DNA of 35,606 nt from Verrucomicrobiota bacterium (lineage in GTDB: Bacteria > Verrucomicrobiota > Verrucomicrobiia > Limisphaerales > JACRJY01). Position numbers and translations under genes: made by a program. The DNA lies in the NCBI GenBank assembly GCA_016235585.1, contig JACRJY010000142.1, forward strand, positions 1-35,606. The letters are read 5' to 3'. Below, one piece after another: positions 24,865 through 32,748 of this stretch (within the stretch, counting starts at the first letter, position 1; each line of letters opens with the position of its first letter). Under the pieces are notes generated by a model. That model had not been told where the DNA came from. It saw only the letters and a program-made list of their open reading frames with translations, and searched no databases.

Positions 24865-27252
24865 TCAATACAGCAAAAACTTCTCGCGTCGCTGCCGGAA
24901 CTTCTCCTGTTCCTCGCGCCACAGCGCCCTGATTTCCACGAGCGTTTTCCCGGCCTTGATGGCCGCGATGGTCGGCGGGTGGCCGAGCAGGCGGTCGAAC
25001 TTGTCCACTTCAAACTTCCCTTTGCCTGCGTAAAGCCGGTGCAGCGTCTGCGCCATGACGAGGCCGGTGTCCACCGCCGCAAACCGCTCGCGATCGGTCA
25101 CGAAGATGTTCACGCCGGAGCAGAGCTTGTCCTTGAACACGCTCGCCGTGGGCGTGAACTGCACCGGCACGAAGCGCACCCCCGGCAGCCCGGCGCGGTT
25201 CAGCTCCGCCGCCAGCTCCACGTCATGGATGTAGGGCGCGCCGACGACCTCGAACGGCGTGTCCGTGCCGCGCCCGACGGAGACGGCGGTGGTTTCCAGC
25301 AGGCCGATGCCGGGATAGAGCGTGGCTTCGGCGAGGCTTCTCATGTTGGGCGAGGGATTCGTCCACGGCAGGCCGGTCTCGTCGAACCATTGCGCGCGGT
25401 TCCAGCCCTCGACGGGAATCACCGTGAGGTCGGCCTTGAAGCCGCGCTCGGCGTTGAACATCCGCGCCAGCTCGCCCGCCGTCATGCCGTGCCGCACGGG
25501 AATGGGATGAAACGCGGTGAAGCTCGTCTTCGCCGCGAGCACCGGGCCGTCCACGGTGACGCCGGTGATGGGGTTCACGCGGTCGAGCACGAAGAATTTG
25601 ATTCCCGCCTTGCCCGCCGCTTCGAGGCAGTTGCCCATGGTGGAAACGTAGGTGTAGAAGCGGCAGCCGATGTCCTGAATGTCGAACACCAGCGCGTCAA
25701 GGTCACGGAGCTGCTCCGGCCTGGGCGCGCGCGTCTCGCCGTAGAGGCTGTAAACCGGCAGGCCGGTCGCGGCGTCCGTGTCGTCGGCAATCTTGCTCTG
25801 GTCGAGCGCGCCGCGAATGCCGTGCTCCGGGCTGAAGAGCGCCTTCAACTGCACGTCCGGCGCGCGGTGGAGCAGATCAATCGTGGCGTTGCGCGCACGG
25901 TCACGGCCCGTGTGGTTCGTGATGAGGCCGAGGCGGAGCTTCTTGAGCGGCGCGAAGTTTTTCCGGGCGAGCACGTCAATGCCGTTCAAGACGGAAGGGT
26001 TCGGGGTTCGGGGTTCAGGGTTTGGAGTTCGAGTTTTTTTTGCCATACTTGCTGCGTTCGTTTCCAACCCCGAACTCTGAACCTTGAACTCTGAACCTTT
26101 CACGCCCGCCGCCTCCGCCGCGAGCGTGCCGAGCGTGTGGCGCAGATCCGTCACCGAGCCTTTGCCGTCGGGATGGTTGCGGTTGGAGAGAAAGATGAGG
26201 AAAGTTTGCGAATTCGGATCAACCCACAAGCTCGTGCCCGTCCAGCCCGTGTGGCCGAACGAAGTCCCGTTTGGGAAAATTTCACCGCGCGGCTTGCTGT
26301 AGCTCGTGTCAATGTCCCAGCCGAGGCCGCGCTTGTCCTTGAGGTTCGGCGGCGTCTGCACGCTCGTCATCAGCTTCACCGTTTCAGTTTTCAAAATGCG
26401 GACGCCATCGAGTTCGCCGCCGTTGAGCAGCATCCGCGCGAACCGCGCGAGGTCCGCCGCCGTGAAGAACAGCCCCGCGTGGCCCGCCACGCCGCCCATG
26501 CGCCGCGAGGTCGGGTCATGCACCCCGCCGCGCAGCCACTCGCCGCCGGCCAGTTCCGTCGGCGCGATGCGGGATCGCTTATCCGCCGTCGGCAGGAAAC
26601 CGGTGTCGTTCATCTTCAGCGGCTGGAAGATTTCCTTCGCGGCAAACTTGTCGAGCGGTTCGCCGCTGACGCGCCGCACGATTTCGCCGAGTGAAATGAA
26701 ATTGAGATCGCTGTAGCGAAACGCAATGCCGGGCGGCATGGCGGGTTTTTCGGCGCACAGTTGTTTGATGGCCCCGGTGGTGCCGCTCCAGTTGGTGAGG
26801 CTGCCGAAGCCGGGCCGCAGGCCGGACGTGTGCGTGAGCAGTTGCCGCAGCGTGATGGCCTCCTTGCCGTCGCCCTTGAACTCCGCGAGATATTTTTGAG
26901 CGGGCGCGTTGAGGTCGAGTTTGCCGCGCTCGAACAGCTTCATCACGCACGTCGTCGTCGCGATGACTTTTGTCAGCGACGCAGCATCGAAGATTGTTTC
27001 CTCGGTCATCGCTTCGCGCACCGGGAGCAGCACGCGCTGGCCGAAAGTTTTCCGATACACTTCGCCGCCCCGCTCCAGCCACAGCACGCCGCCGGGCAGG
27101 TTGCTCTGCGCGATGGCGAGGTGGACGGCGGCATCCATCGCCACGAGCTTGTCCGCGCGAAACTCGGCGTGAACGCAAGCCGCGCTGGCGGCCACGAGCA
27201 GCGACAGCACAAACCGCCGCCCGGCGGAAGGAAAGAAGAACGCGGAAATCAC
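24865..27252 (-). CDS. Fusion of serine hydrolase and DUF1343 (NamZ-like exo-muramidase)
   Basis: 795 aa from a GTG at 27252, with a signal peptide (about 1-29). The N-terminal half (about 30-375) is a beta-lactamase-fold hydrolase with SLTK (92-95), YSD (180-182) and FGHTGWTG as the KTG-equivalent. The C-terminal half (about 428-795) is DUF1343, the family of the NamZ/YbbC exo-beta-N-acetylmuramidases: GLITNHTGRDR, FSPEHGIRG, VFDIQDIGCRFYTYVSTM, NPSPNMRSL and ATLYPGIGLLETT. The pairing suggests one exported enzyme that trims both the peptide or ester part and terminal MurNAc of peptidoglycan fragments; this role is inferred. The linker (about 381-427) is encoded by heptamer repeats (25997-26100). 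Divergent from the sialidase gene. Confidence 0.92.
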   Translation of the reverse strand: MISAFFFPSAGRRFVLSLLVAASAACVHAEFRADKLVAMDAAVHLAIAQSNLPGGVLWLERGGEVYRKTFGQRVLLPVREAMTEETIFDAASLTKVIATTTCVMKLFERGKLDLNAPAQKYLAEFKGDGKEAITLRQLLTHTSGLRPGFGSLTNWSGTTGAIKQLCAEKPAMPPGIAFRYSDLNFISLGEIVRRVSGEPLDKFAAKEIFQPLKMNDTGFLPTADKRSRIAPTELAGGEWLRGGVHDPTSRRMGGVAGHAGLFFTAADLARFARMLLNGGELDGVRILKTETVKLMTSVQTPPNLKDKRGLGWDIDTSYSKPRGEIFPNGTSFGHTGWTGTSLWVDPNSQTFLIFLSNRNHPDGKGSVTDLRHTLGTLAAEAAGVKGSEFKVQSSGLETNAASMAKKTRTPNPEPRTPNPSVLNGIDVLARKNFAPLKKLRLGLITNHTGRDRARNATIDLLHRAPDVQLKALFSPEHGIRGALDQSKIADDTDAATGLPVYSLYGETRAPRPEQLRDLDALVFDIQDIGCRFYTYVSTMGNCLEAAGKAGIKFFVLDRVNPITGVTVDGPVLAAKTSFTAFHPIPVRHGMTAGELARMFNAERGFKADLTVIPVEGWNRAQWFDETGLPWTNPSPNMRSLAEATLYPGIGLLETTAVSVGRGTDTPFEVVGAPYIHDVELAAELNRAGLPGVRFVPVQFTPTASVFKDKLCSGVNIFVTDRERFAAVDTGLVMAQTLHRLYAGKGKFEVDKFDRLLGHPPTIAAIKAGKTLVEIRALWREEQEKFRQRREKFLLY
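25997..26100. repeat. Two inverted blocks of GTTCRRG heptamer repeats
   Basis: Block A (25997-26033) reads GGGTTCG GGGTTCG, then GGGTTCA, GGGTTTG, GAGTTCG on the plus strand. Block B (26064-26100) carries the same heptamer family inverted (CGAACTC, TGAACCT, TGAACTC, TGAACCT). They flank an A-rich spot and encode the linker of the serine hydrolase-NamZ fusion in frame (TPNPEPRTPNP and GSEFKVQSSG). The same family recurs in argD (31920-31954). Confidence 0.85.
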
Positions 27253-27259
27253 GGCGCAG

Positions 27260-27288
27260 TTTTACCGGCGGTGAACGGTGCGAGGCAA
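27260..27288 (-). promoter_or_regulatory. Promoter of the serine hydrolase-NamZ fusion
   Basis: On the minus strand TTGCCT (27283-27288), 17 nt, GTAAAA (27260-27265). The -10 ends 7 nt before the GTG, so the mRNA would start at or next to the start codon. Confidence 0.5.
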
Positions 27289-27335
27289 GCTCGCGTTGAT
27301 GGAGTTGGTGGTTTCGCACTCCACGACACTTTCGC

Positions 27336-27364
27336 TCGCCAAGTTCGCCCGCGCTTGCGATACC
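27336..27364 (+). promoter_or_regulatory. Promoter of the sialidase gene
   Basis: TCGCCA (27336-27341), 17 nt, GATACC (27359-27364), 8 nt before the ATG. The whole 40-bp block resembles the one before the esterase gene (28574-28602), with the same hexamers and spacing. Confidence 0.55.
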
Positions 27365-27372
27365 TTTGGCCC

Positions 27373-28488
27373 ATGAAACCAATTGCCGCCTTCTTCGCCC
27401 TGTGGCTCGGCCTGGCCGCCGCGTCCATCGCGGCGGAAAACCAGGTCGTTCTCAATCTCGAACCCTCGGCGGAAAACCCGCGCAACTCGGAGGGTTCCTT
27501 CGTCACGCTCAAGTCAGGGCGCATTCTGTTTTACTACTCGCAGTTCTACGGCGGGCGCGCCGACAACAGCCCGGCGCGCATTGCGGAAGTCCACTCCGAC
27601 GATCAGGGCCGCACGTGGAGCACGCCCATGACGGTGGTTGAGAATGCCGCGGGCAACAACGTGATGAGCGTCTCGCTGCTGCGGCTCAAGAGCGGCAGGC
27701 TCGCCTTCTTCCACATCATCAAAAACAGTTGGCTCGACTGCCGCCCGTGGCTGCGGATTTCCTCCGACGAGGGCGCGACGTGGTCGGAACCGAAGCAGGT
27801 CATCGAGGCGCCGGGTTATTTTGTGCTGAACAATGACCGCGTGATTCAGACGAGCACCGGCCGGCTCCTCGTGCCGGTGGCCTTCCATCGCGCGCGCGCG
27901 GCGGATCCGGCGAGCGGCAGAACCTTCGACGCGCGCGCCATCGCCATGTGGTTTTACTCGGACGACGAGGGCGCGACGTGGAAGGAGGCGGACAACTGGT
28001 GGGCCATTCCCGCCGTGAGCCGCTCCGGTTTGCAGGAGCCGGGCGTGGTGGAACTGGCAAACAAGAAAATCTTGAGTTGGACGCGCACGGATCAGGGCTC
28101 GCAATACGGCTTCGCCTCCGCCGACAATGGCAAGACGTGGTCCGCGCCGGTGCCGGTGGCGCTGCAATCACCGCAATCGCCCGCGAGCATCAAGCGCCTG
28201 CCGGGCACGACTGACTTGCTGGCCATTTACAATGATCACAGCGGGGAGTTTCCGTTTCCCAAGGGCAAGCGCACGCCGCTGGTGTCGGCGATTTCCTCCG
28301 ACGGCGGCAAGACGTGGCAGTCACACAAGCTGATCGAGGGCGATCCCGACGGCTGGTATTGCTACACGGCGATTCATATCGTGGACGGCGCGGTGCTGCT
28401 CGGCTACTGCGCGGGAGATTCCAAGGTAGGCGGGCTGAACCGCCTGCGCATCCGACGCGTGGGCGTGGACTGGCTGCGCGGGAAATGA
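27373..28488 (+). CDS. Secreted BNR-repeat exo-sialidase-like glycosidase
   Basis: 371 aa from the ATG at 27373, with a signal peptide (MKPIAAFFALWLGLAAASIA, cleaved near AAE). Five Asp-box motifs mark the blades of a six-bladed sialidase propeller: SDDQGRTWS, SSDEGATWS, SDDEGATWK, SADNGKTWS and SSDGGKTWQ. The N-terminal NSEGSFVTLKSGRILFYYS and LQEPGVVEL fit the exo-alpha-sialidase superfamily in Planctomycetes and Verrucomicrobia. It could cleave sialic acid or another sugar from external glycoproteins; the superfamily is broad, so the substrate is open. The frame is open upstream (to 26761), antisense to the NamZ fusion, and that part is rejected. Confidence 0.92.
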   Translation: MKPIAAFFALWLGLAAASIAAENQVVLNLEPSAENPRNSEGSFVTLKSGRILFYYSQFYGGRADNSPARIAEVHSDDQGRTWSTPMTVVENAAGNNVMSVSLLRLKSGRLAFFHIIKNSWLDCRPWLRISSDEGATWSEPKQVIEAPGYFVLNNDRVIQTSTGRLLVPVAFHRARAADPASGRTFDARAIAMWFYSDDEGATWKEADNWWAIPAVSRSGLQEPGVVELANKKILSWTRTDQGSQYGFASADNGKTWSAPVPVALQSPQSPASIKRLPGTTDLLAIYNDHSGEFPFPKGKRTPLVSAISSDGGKTWQSHKLIEGDPDGWYCYTAIHIVDGAVLLGYCAGDSKVGGLNRLRIRRVGVDWLRGK

Positions 28489-28495
28489 TTTTTTA

Positions 28496-28558
28496 GCCAC
28501 AGATGAAACACAGATGGAACACAGATTTTCCGTGTTTAGTCCGTGTTCCATCCGTGGC
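28496..28558. repeat. GCCAC-GATG hairpin repeat, copy 1
   Basis: Long imperfect inverted repeat from GCCAC (28496) to GTGGC (28558), with internal direct subrepeats of GATGRAACACA. It lies between the sialidase stop and the esterase promoter and may act as transcript end. Same family as 34489-34557. Confidence 0.8.
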
Positions 28559-28573
28559 CAATAAATCTTCCGC

Positions 28574-28602
28574 TCGCCAAGGTTCGTTCCGTTTGCGATA
28601 CA
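28574..28602 (+). promoter_or_regulatory. Promoter of the esterase gene
   Basis: TCGCCA (28574-28579), 17 nt, GATACA (28597-28602), 6 nt before the ATG at 28609. Sequence and spacing match the promoter before the sialidase gene. Confidence 0.55.
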
Positions 28603-28608
28603 CAGCCC

Positions 28609-30711
28609 ATGAAACCACTCGCCATTTTGTCCGCGCTGCTGCTGGCGGTTGTCACGGCGTCCGCCGCCGCGAAGAAAGCCCCGCCGGGCCTCCAGCCCAA
28701 TCCCAAGAAGCTCAACCCGCCGCCTGGCGTCGTCGTGCCCGCCGCCGTGAAGGCCGAGCTGTCCGCCGGTGCCGCCGCGCTGGGCCAGGAAATTGAGGCC
28801 TTGCGCGTGTCGCTGAAGTCGAATCCGGAACGGCTCACGCTCCTGCCGGATGTGCTGATTTTCCACAACGCCGTCCGCTACGCGCTGGAGGACAACATCT
28901 TCACCAGCACGAACCAGTTCAACTCCGCCCGCGCGCTGCTCAAGCAAGGGATGGCGCGCGCCGCCGCGTTGAAGTCAGGCAGCGCACCGTGGAACACCAA
29001 GCCCGGCCTGCTCGAAATCAAACGCCAGATGGAAGCCGACGCCGCAGCCGCTGCGGCGAAAAAGAAGCAGCCCGCGCCCGCGCCACTCACGCACATCCCC
29101 GTCGTGCGCGGCTACGTGTCGAAGATTGACGGCTCGGTGCAGCCTTACGGATTGCACGTGCCGGTGAGTTATCTGACCGGCGACAATCATCCGCGCCGCC
29201 TGGATTTCTGGCTGCACGGGCGCGGCGACACGCTCAACGAAGTCGCCTTCATTGAAGGCCAGCAAAAGGGAAACAGCGCGTTCCAGCCCGATGACACATT
29301 CGTGTTGCATCCCTACGGGCGCTTCATGAACGCCTTCAAGTTCGCGGGCGAGACGGACGTGTGGGAAGGGCTGGGCCACGCGGCGAAGCACTACCCGATT
29401 GACCACAACAAGCTCGCCATGCGCGGCTTCTCGATGGGTGGCGCGGGCGCGTGGCATCTCGGCGCGCATCACCCGGACAAGTTTGCCTCGGTCAATCCCG
29501 GCGCGGGCTTTGTGGACGTGAAAAACTACCAGAAACTCGGCGACAAGCTCGCCACCATCCCGTGGTGGGAGCAGAAGCTCTGGAACCTCTACGACCCGCT
29601 CGCGTGCCCCATCAACCTCGCCAACTCGACTCTCGTGGCCTACAGCGGCGAGGACGACGCGCAGAAAGCCGCCGCCGACCTCATGGAAGCCGCGCTGCTC
29701 AAAGACGGCGTGAAGATGACCCACATCATCGGCCCCAAGACCGGCCATGCTTACGAGCCGAACGCGAAGAAAGTCGTGGCGAAGCTCGTGGACGACGCGG
29801 CGGAGAGGGGACAAGACAAGTTTCCAAAGAAAATTCACTTCACAACTTACTCACTCAAGTGGAATCAAACGCACTGGGTCATGATTGATGCACTGGAGAA
29901 GCATTGGGAAAAAGCAACGGTGGAAGCTGAAACAAATGAGAAAAGTGCAATAATCAAGACAGCGGGAATTACTTCTTTGTCGATACGGAAAAGACCTCGT
30001 AATGATTTCCAATCAGTTGTAATCGATGGGAAGGAATTTATTAGTCCCCCTATGTCCAGTTATCCGCTTTACCATTTCTCAAAAATAAATGGAGAGTGGA
30101 CATCCGGAGGCAGTATTTACGGTAATGCAAAAGGAAACTTAAAAATTCACAATCTCCAAGGCCCGATTGACGACGCCTTCATGGACTCGTTCGTGATGGT
30201 GCGGCCCACCGGCCAGCCGTTGAACGCCGCCGTCGGGCAGTGGGCGAAGACCGAGCTGGCCGAGGCCGCGTTCCACTGGCGGCGCTACTTCCGCGGCGAA
30301 GCCCGCGTGAAGGACGACTCGGCCATCACCGACGCCGACATCAAGAACAGCAACCTCGTCCTCTGGGGCGACCCGTCGAGCAACAAGCTCCTCGCCCGCA
30401 TCGCCGACAAGCTGCCCATCCAATGGAGCGCGAAGGAAATCAAAGTCGGTGGCAAGACCTACGACGCGGCGAAGAATGTGCCCGCGTTCATCTTCCCGAA
30501 CCCGCTGAACCCGTCGCGCTACGTGGTCATCAACTCCGGCTTCACCTTCCCGCAGTTCGCCGCCGCGTCGAATTCGCTCCAGACGCCCAAGCTCCCCGAC
30601 TGGGCCATCCTCGACATGAGCGTGCCGCTGGCCGAGCGTGTCGCCGGCAAAGGCGTCGTCGCCGCCGACTTCTTCGGTGAGAAATGGGAAGTGAAGACGG
30701 CGGGGAAATAA
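28609..30711 (+). CDS. Secreted alpha/beta-hydrolase (esterase/prolyl-oligopeptidase type)
   Basis: 700 aa from the ATG at 28609, with a signal peptide (MKPLAILSALLLAVVTASA). After a helical N-terminal region, the hydrolase domain (about 165-420) has the oxyanion segment FWLHGRGDTLNEV, the nucleophile elbow GFSMGGAG, a likely acid in YSGEDDAQKA, and the catalytic His in KTGHAYEP. A large C-terminal domain follows with LQGPIDDAFMDSFVMVRPTG and VVINSGFTFPQFA. It resembles verrucomicrobial and planctomycete secreted esterases or peptidases. Positions 29819-30165 are much AT-richer than the rest yet keep the frame and plausible domain sequence. Its promoter and N-terminal codons resemble those of the sialidase upstream. 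Convergent with the alkA-like gene. Confidence 0.9.
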   Translation: MKPLAILSALLLAVVTASAAAKKAPPGLQPNPKKLNPPPGVVVPAAVKAELSAGAAALGQEIEALRVSLKSNPERLTLLPDVLIFHNAVRYALEDNIFTSTNQFNSARALLKQGMARAAALKSGSAPWNTKPGLLEIKRQMEADAAAAAAKKKQPAPAPLTHIPVVRGYVSKIDGSVQPYGLHVPVSYLTGDNHPRRLDFWLHGRGDTLNEVAFIEGQQKGNSAFQPDDTFVLHPYGRFMNAFKFAGETDVWEGLGHAAKHYPIDHNKLAMRGFSMGGAGAWHLGAHHPDKFASVNPGAGFVDVKNYQKLGDKLATIPWWEQKLWNLYDPLACPINLANSTLVAYSGEDDAQKAAADLMEAALLKDGVKMTHIIGPKTGHAYEPNAKKVVAKLVDDAAERGQDKFPKKIHFTTYSLKWNQTHWVMIDALEKHWEKATVEAETNEKSAIIKTAGITSLSIRKRPRNDFQSVVIDGKEFISPPMSSYPLYHFSKINGEWTSGGSIYGNAKGNLKIHNLQGPIDDAFMDSFVMVRPTGQPLNAAVGQWAKTELAEAAFHWRRYFRGEARVKDDSAITDADIKNSNLVLWGDPSSNKLLARIADKLPIQWSAKEIKVGGKTYDAAKNVPAFIFPNPLNPSRYVVINSGFTFPQFAAASNSLQTPKLPDWAILDMSVPLAERVAGKGVVAADFFGEKWEVKTAGK
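29819..30165 (+). other. AT-rich mosaic block inside the esterase gene
   Basis: The codons here shift abruptly to AAA, AAT, ATT and TCA-type choices, while both flanks are strongly GC-ending. The encoded segment (KIHFTTYSLKWNQTHWVMID through GNLKIHNLQGPI) reads as normal domain sequence in the same frame, so this is a replaced segment, not an inserted gene. Confidence 0.8.
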
Positions 30712-30735
30712 GAGCAGGCGTCGAGCAAGCTATTT

Positions 30736-30758
30736 CCTCTCCCCTTGGAGGGGAGAGG
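30736..30758. terminator. Possible bidirectional terminator hairpin
   Basis: CCTCTCCCC (30736-30744) and GGGGAGAGG (30750-30758) form a perfect 9-bp stem with a 5-nt loop between two convergent genes. There is no clear U-tract on either side. The sequence also resembles a widespread intergenic repeat. Confidence 0.5.
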
Positions 30759-30782
30759 ATTTAAGGTGAGGGGTGATTCCCG

Positions 30783-31400
30783 TTACTTCTTCGCCCGATC
30801 CGCCGCGCGCCAGAGATACCACGCCGCCGTGGTGCGGTGCGGACGCCAGCGTTCGCCGTGGGCGAGCAGTTCCTTTGGCTTCGGCATTTCGCGCTTCTTG
30901 TAGGCGAGGCGAAAACCATTCCGCACCCCGAAATCATCGGCGGGCAGCACGTCCTCCCGGCCAAGCTGGAAAATCAGCAGCATCTCCACCGTCCAGCGCC
31001 CGACGCCGCGCACCTCGGTGAGCCGCGCCACGATTTCATCATCGCCCAGCTTCGCAATCAGCCGCGACGCCGGCACGGTGCCATCCAAAGATTTCGCCGT
31101 GATGTCGCGGATGGCGGCGATTTTCGCGAAGGAAAAGCCGCACGCGCGAATCTGCGCGTCCGTCACGCCCGCCAAGTCTTCCGGGCGCGGAAACTTCCTG
31201 CCGGGAAACAATTTTCTGAACCGCGTGAGGATGGTGTTCGCCGCCGTGCCGTTGAGCTGCTGGTGCGCGACGGCCTGCACGAGTGACTGGAATGGTGAAC
31301 GCCGAGTTTCCGGCTGCAATCCGCACACGCCGACTTCACGGATGAGCCGCGCCATCACGGCGTCGCTGGCGGAGAGATGTTGAAGGGCTTCCTTGGTCAT
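30783..31400 (-). CDS. DNA-3-methyladenine glycosylase II (AlkA-like, HhH-GPD)
   Basis: 205 aa. It excises alkylated bases from DNA in base excision repair. The helix-hairpin-helix is LTEVRGVGRWTVEMLL (127-142), followed by LPADDFGVRNG, in which Asp156 aligns with the catalytic Asp of AlkA. The N-terminal SPFQSLVQAVAHQQLNGTAA is typical of the compact AlkA/MAG form lacking the E. coli N-terminal domain. No Cys cluster for an Fe-S site is present, which separates it from Nth and MutY. It starts 9 nt after argD, so it is probably the last gene of the fkbM-argB-argD operon; no functional link to arginine synthesis is evident. Confidence 0.93.
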   Translation of the reverse strand: MTKEALQHLSASDAVMARLIREVGVCGLQPETRRSPFQSLVQAVAHQQLNGTAANTILTRFRKLFPGRKFPRPEDLAGVTDAQIRACGFSFAKIAAIRDITAKSLDGTVPASRLIAKLGDDEIVARLTEVRGVGRWTVEMLLIFQLGREDVLPADDFGVRNGFRLAYKKREMPKPKELLAHGERWRPHRTTAAWYLWRAADRAKK

Positions 31401-31409
31401 CGTGCGAAA

Positions 31410-32711
31410 TCAGGCAAGCGACTTCGCCACGGATTCAATCGCGGTGACGCCTTCCTCGGCCTGCTGGAAAGTCAGGTTCAACGCCGGCAGCAGCCGCACA
31501 ATCTGCGCGCCCGACGGAATCGTGAGCACGCCGGCCTCGTGCAGCCGGTTCACGAATTGAATCGAGGCGGCCTTGTCCGCGCCGGCGAAGGCGGGGATTT
31601 GCTCTTTGTCCGCCAACTCGAAGCCGAGCATGAAGCCGAGACCGCGCGCGCTTTTGATGATGTGCGGATACGTGTTCGCGAGACGCTGCAACTCGCCCTT
31701 CAGCCAGTCGCCGAGCGCGCGGGCGTTGTCCGCCAGTTGCTCGCGCTCGATGACCTCCATGATCTTCAGGGCGACCGCGCAGCCGAGCGGCGTGCCGCCG
31801 TAAGTCGTGCCGTGCGCGCCCGCGCCGAGCAGGTCGGCGTGCTCCTCGCGCACCCAAAACGCGCCGATGGGAAAGCCGCCACCGAGCGACTTCGCCATCG
31901 CGATGCCGTCGGGGAGGAAGGGTTTGGAGTTCGGAGTTCGGGGTTCGAAGTTTTCGAGAATCCGCTGAAAGCTCTGGAAGCGCCCCGTGCGGAAATGCCC
32001 GCACTGCACGCCGTCCATGAGCAGCAGCATTTTCTTCTCGTCGCACAAGGCGCGCAGGCCGAGCAGATATTCCGTCGTCGCGGGCGTGATGCCGCCTTCA
32101 CCCTGGATGCCTTCGATGAGGATGGCCGCCGTGGCGGGCGAGAGGGCGTCGCGCATCGCTGGCAGATCGTTGAACGGGACATGACGAAAGCCCGCGACTG
32201 CCGGCTCGAAACCTTTTTTCACCTTGTCCTGACCCGTGGCGGCGATGCCGGCGAGCGTGCGACCGTGGAACGAGTGGATGGCGGTGATGACTTCGAAACG
32301 GCCCTCGTCGTGGCCGAATTTGCGGGCGAGCTTGAACAAGCCTTCGTTGGCCTCCGCGCCGCTGTTGCAGAAGAAAACTTTCCCCGGCGCGAGGTGTCGG
32401 ACGATTTGCTGCGCCAGCCGGCCCTGCGGCTCGTGATAGTAGAGATTCGAGACGTGGACGAGCCGCTGCGACTGCTTGACGAGCGCGTCGGTGATTTCCG
32501 GGTTCGCATGGCCGAGCGCGCAGACGGCGATGCCGCCGCCGAGGTCGAGGTAGCGCTTGCCGTTCACGTCCCACACGTGACTGCCGCTGCCGTGGCTGAA
32601 CGCGAGGTCGAAGCGCGCGTAGCTGGGCACGACGTATTTTTGGAACAGCTCCTGGATGGACTGTTGGTCGTTGCGCACGATGGAGGGCGGCGGCGGAATA
32701 ATGTCTTTCAC
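31410..32711 (-). CDS. argD: Acetylornithine aminotransferase
   Basis: PLP-dependent class III aminotransferase that makes N-acetylornithine in arginine synthesis. 433 aa from the GTG at 32711. The ATG at 32759 is in frame and overlaps the end of argB, but its extra 16 residues (containing IYDLRFAIYD) are encoded by a dispersed repeat, so the GTG is preferred. Features are the FCNSGAEANEG phosphate-binding loop, LIEGIQGEGGI, LLMDGVQCG (Asp for the PLP ring; Gly where Glu is usual), and the Schiff-base Lys in AMAKSLGGGFPIG. A short in-frame heptamer-repeat insert (FEPRTPNSKPF) lies just before the active-site lysine. Downstream of argB in the same operon. Confidence 0.93.
   Translation of the reverse strand: MKDIIPPPPSIVRNDQQSIQELFQKYVVPSYARFDLAFSHGSGSHVWDVNGKRYLDLGGGIAVCALGHANPEITDALVKQSQRLVHVSNLYYHEPQGRLAQQIVRHLAPGKVFFCNSGAEANEGLFKLARKFGHDEGRFEVITAIHSFHGRTLAGIAATGQDKVKKGFEPAVAGFRHVPFNDLPAMRDALSPATAAILIEGIQGEGGITPATTEYLLGLRALCDEKKMLLLMDGVQCGHFRTGRFQSFQRILENFEPRTPNSKPFLPDGIAMAKSLGGGFPIGAFWVREEHADLLGAGAHGTTYGGTPLGCAVALKIMEVIEREQLADNARALGDWLKGELQRLANTYPHIIKSARGLGFMLGFELADKEQIPAFAGADKAASIQFVNRLHEAGVLTIPSGAQIVRLLPALNLTFQQAEEGVTAIESVAKSLA
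31920..31954. repeat. Heptamer GTTCRRG repeat inside argD
   Basis: Plus strand GGGTTTG GAGTTCG, GAGTTCG, GGGTTCG, AAGTTTT. It is in frame with argD and encodes a variable-looking loop (FEPRTPNSKPF). Same heptamer family as 25997-26100. Confidence 0.75.
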
Positions 32712-32712
32712 G

Positions 32713-32745
32713 GGCGAATCGTAAATTGCAAATCGCAAATCGTAA
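32713..32745. repeat. Short AT-rich repeat between argB and argD
   Basis: On the plus strand ATCGTAAAT occurs twice around TGCAAATCGCAA, in an otherwise GC-rich operon. Translated on the minus strand it gives IYDLRFAIYD, a string I recall from translated repeats in related genomes. It separates the argB stop from the preferred argD GTG. Confidence 0.6.
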
Positions 32746-32748
32746 ATG

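Noticed and set aside
29819-30165. The AT-rich block as a separate inserted gene or element.
   Set aside because: No stop, terminal repeats or own start; the esterase frame continues with normal domain sequence.
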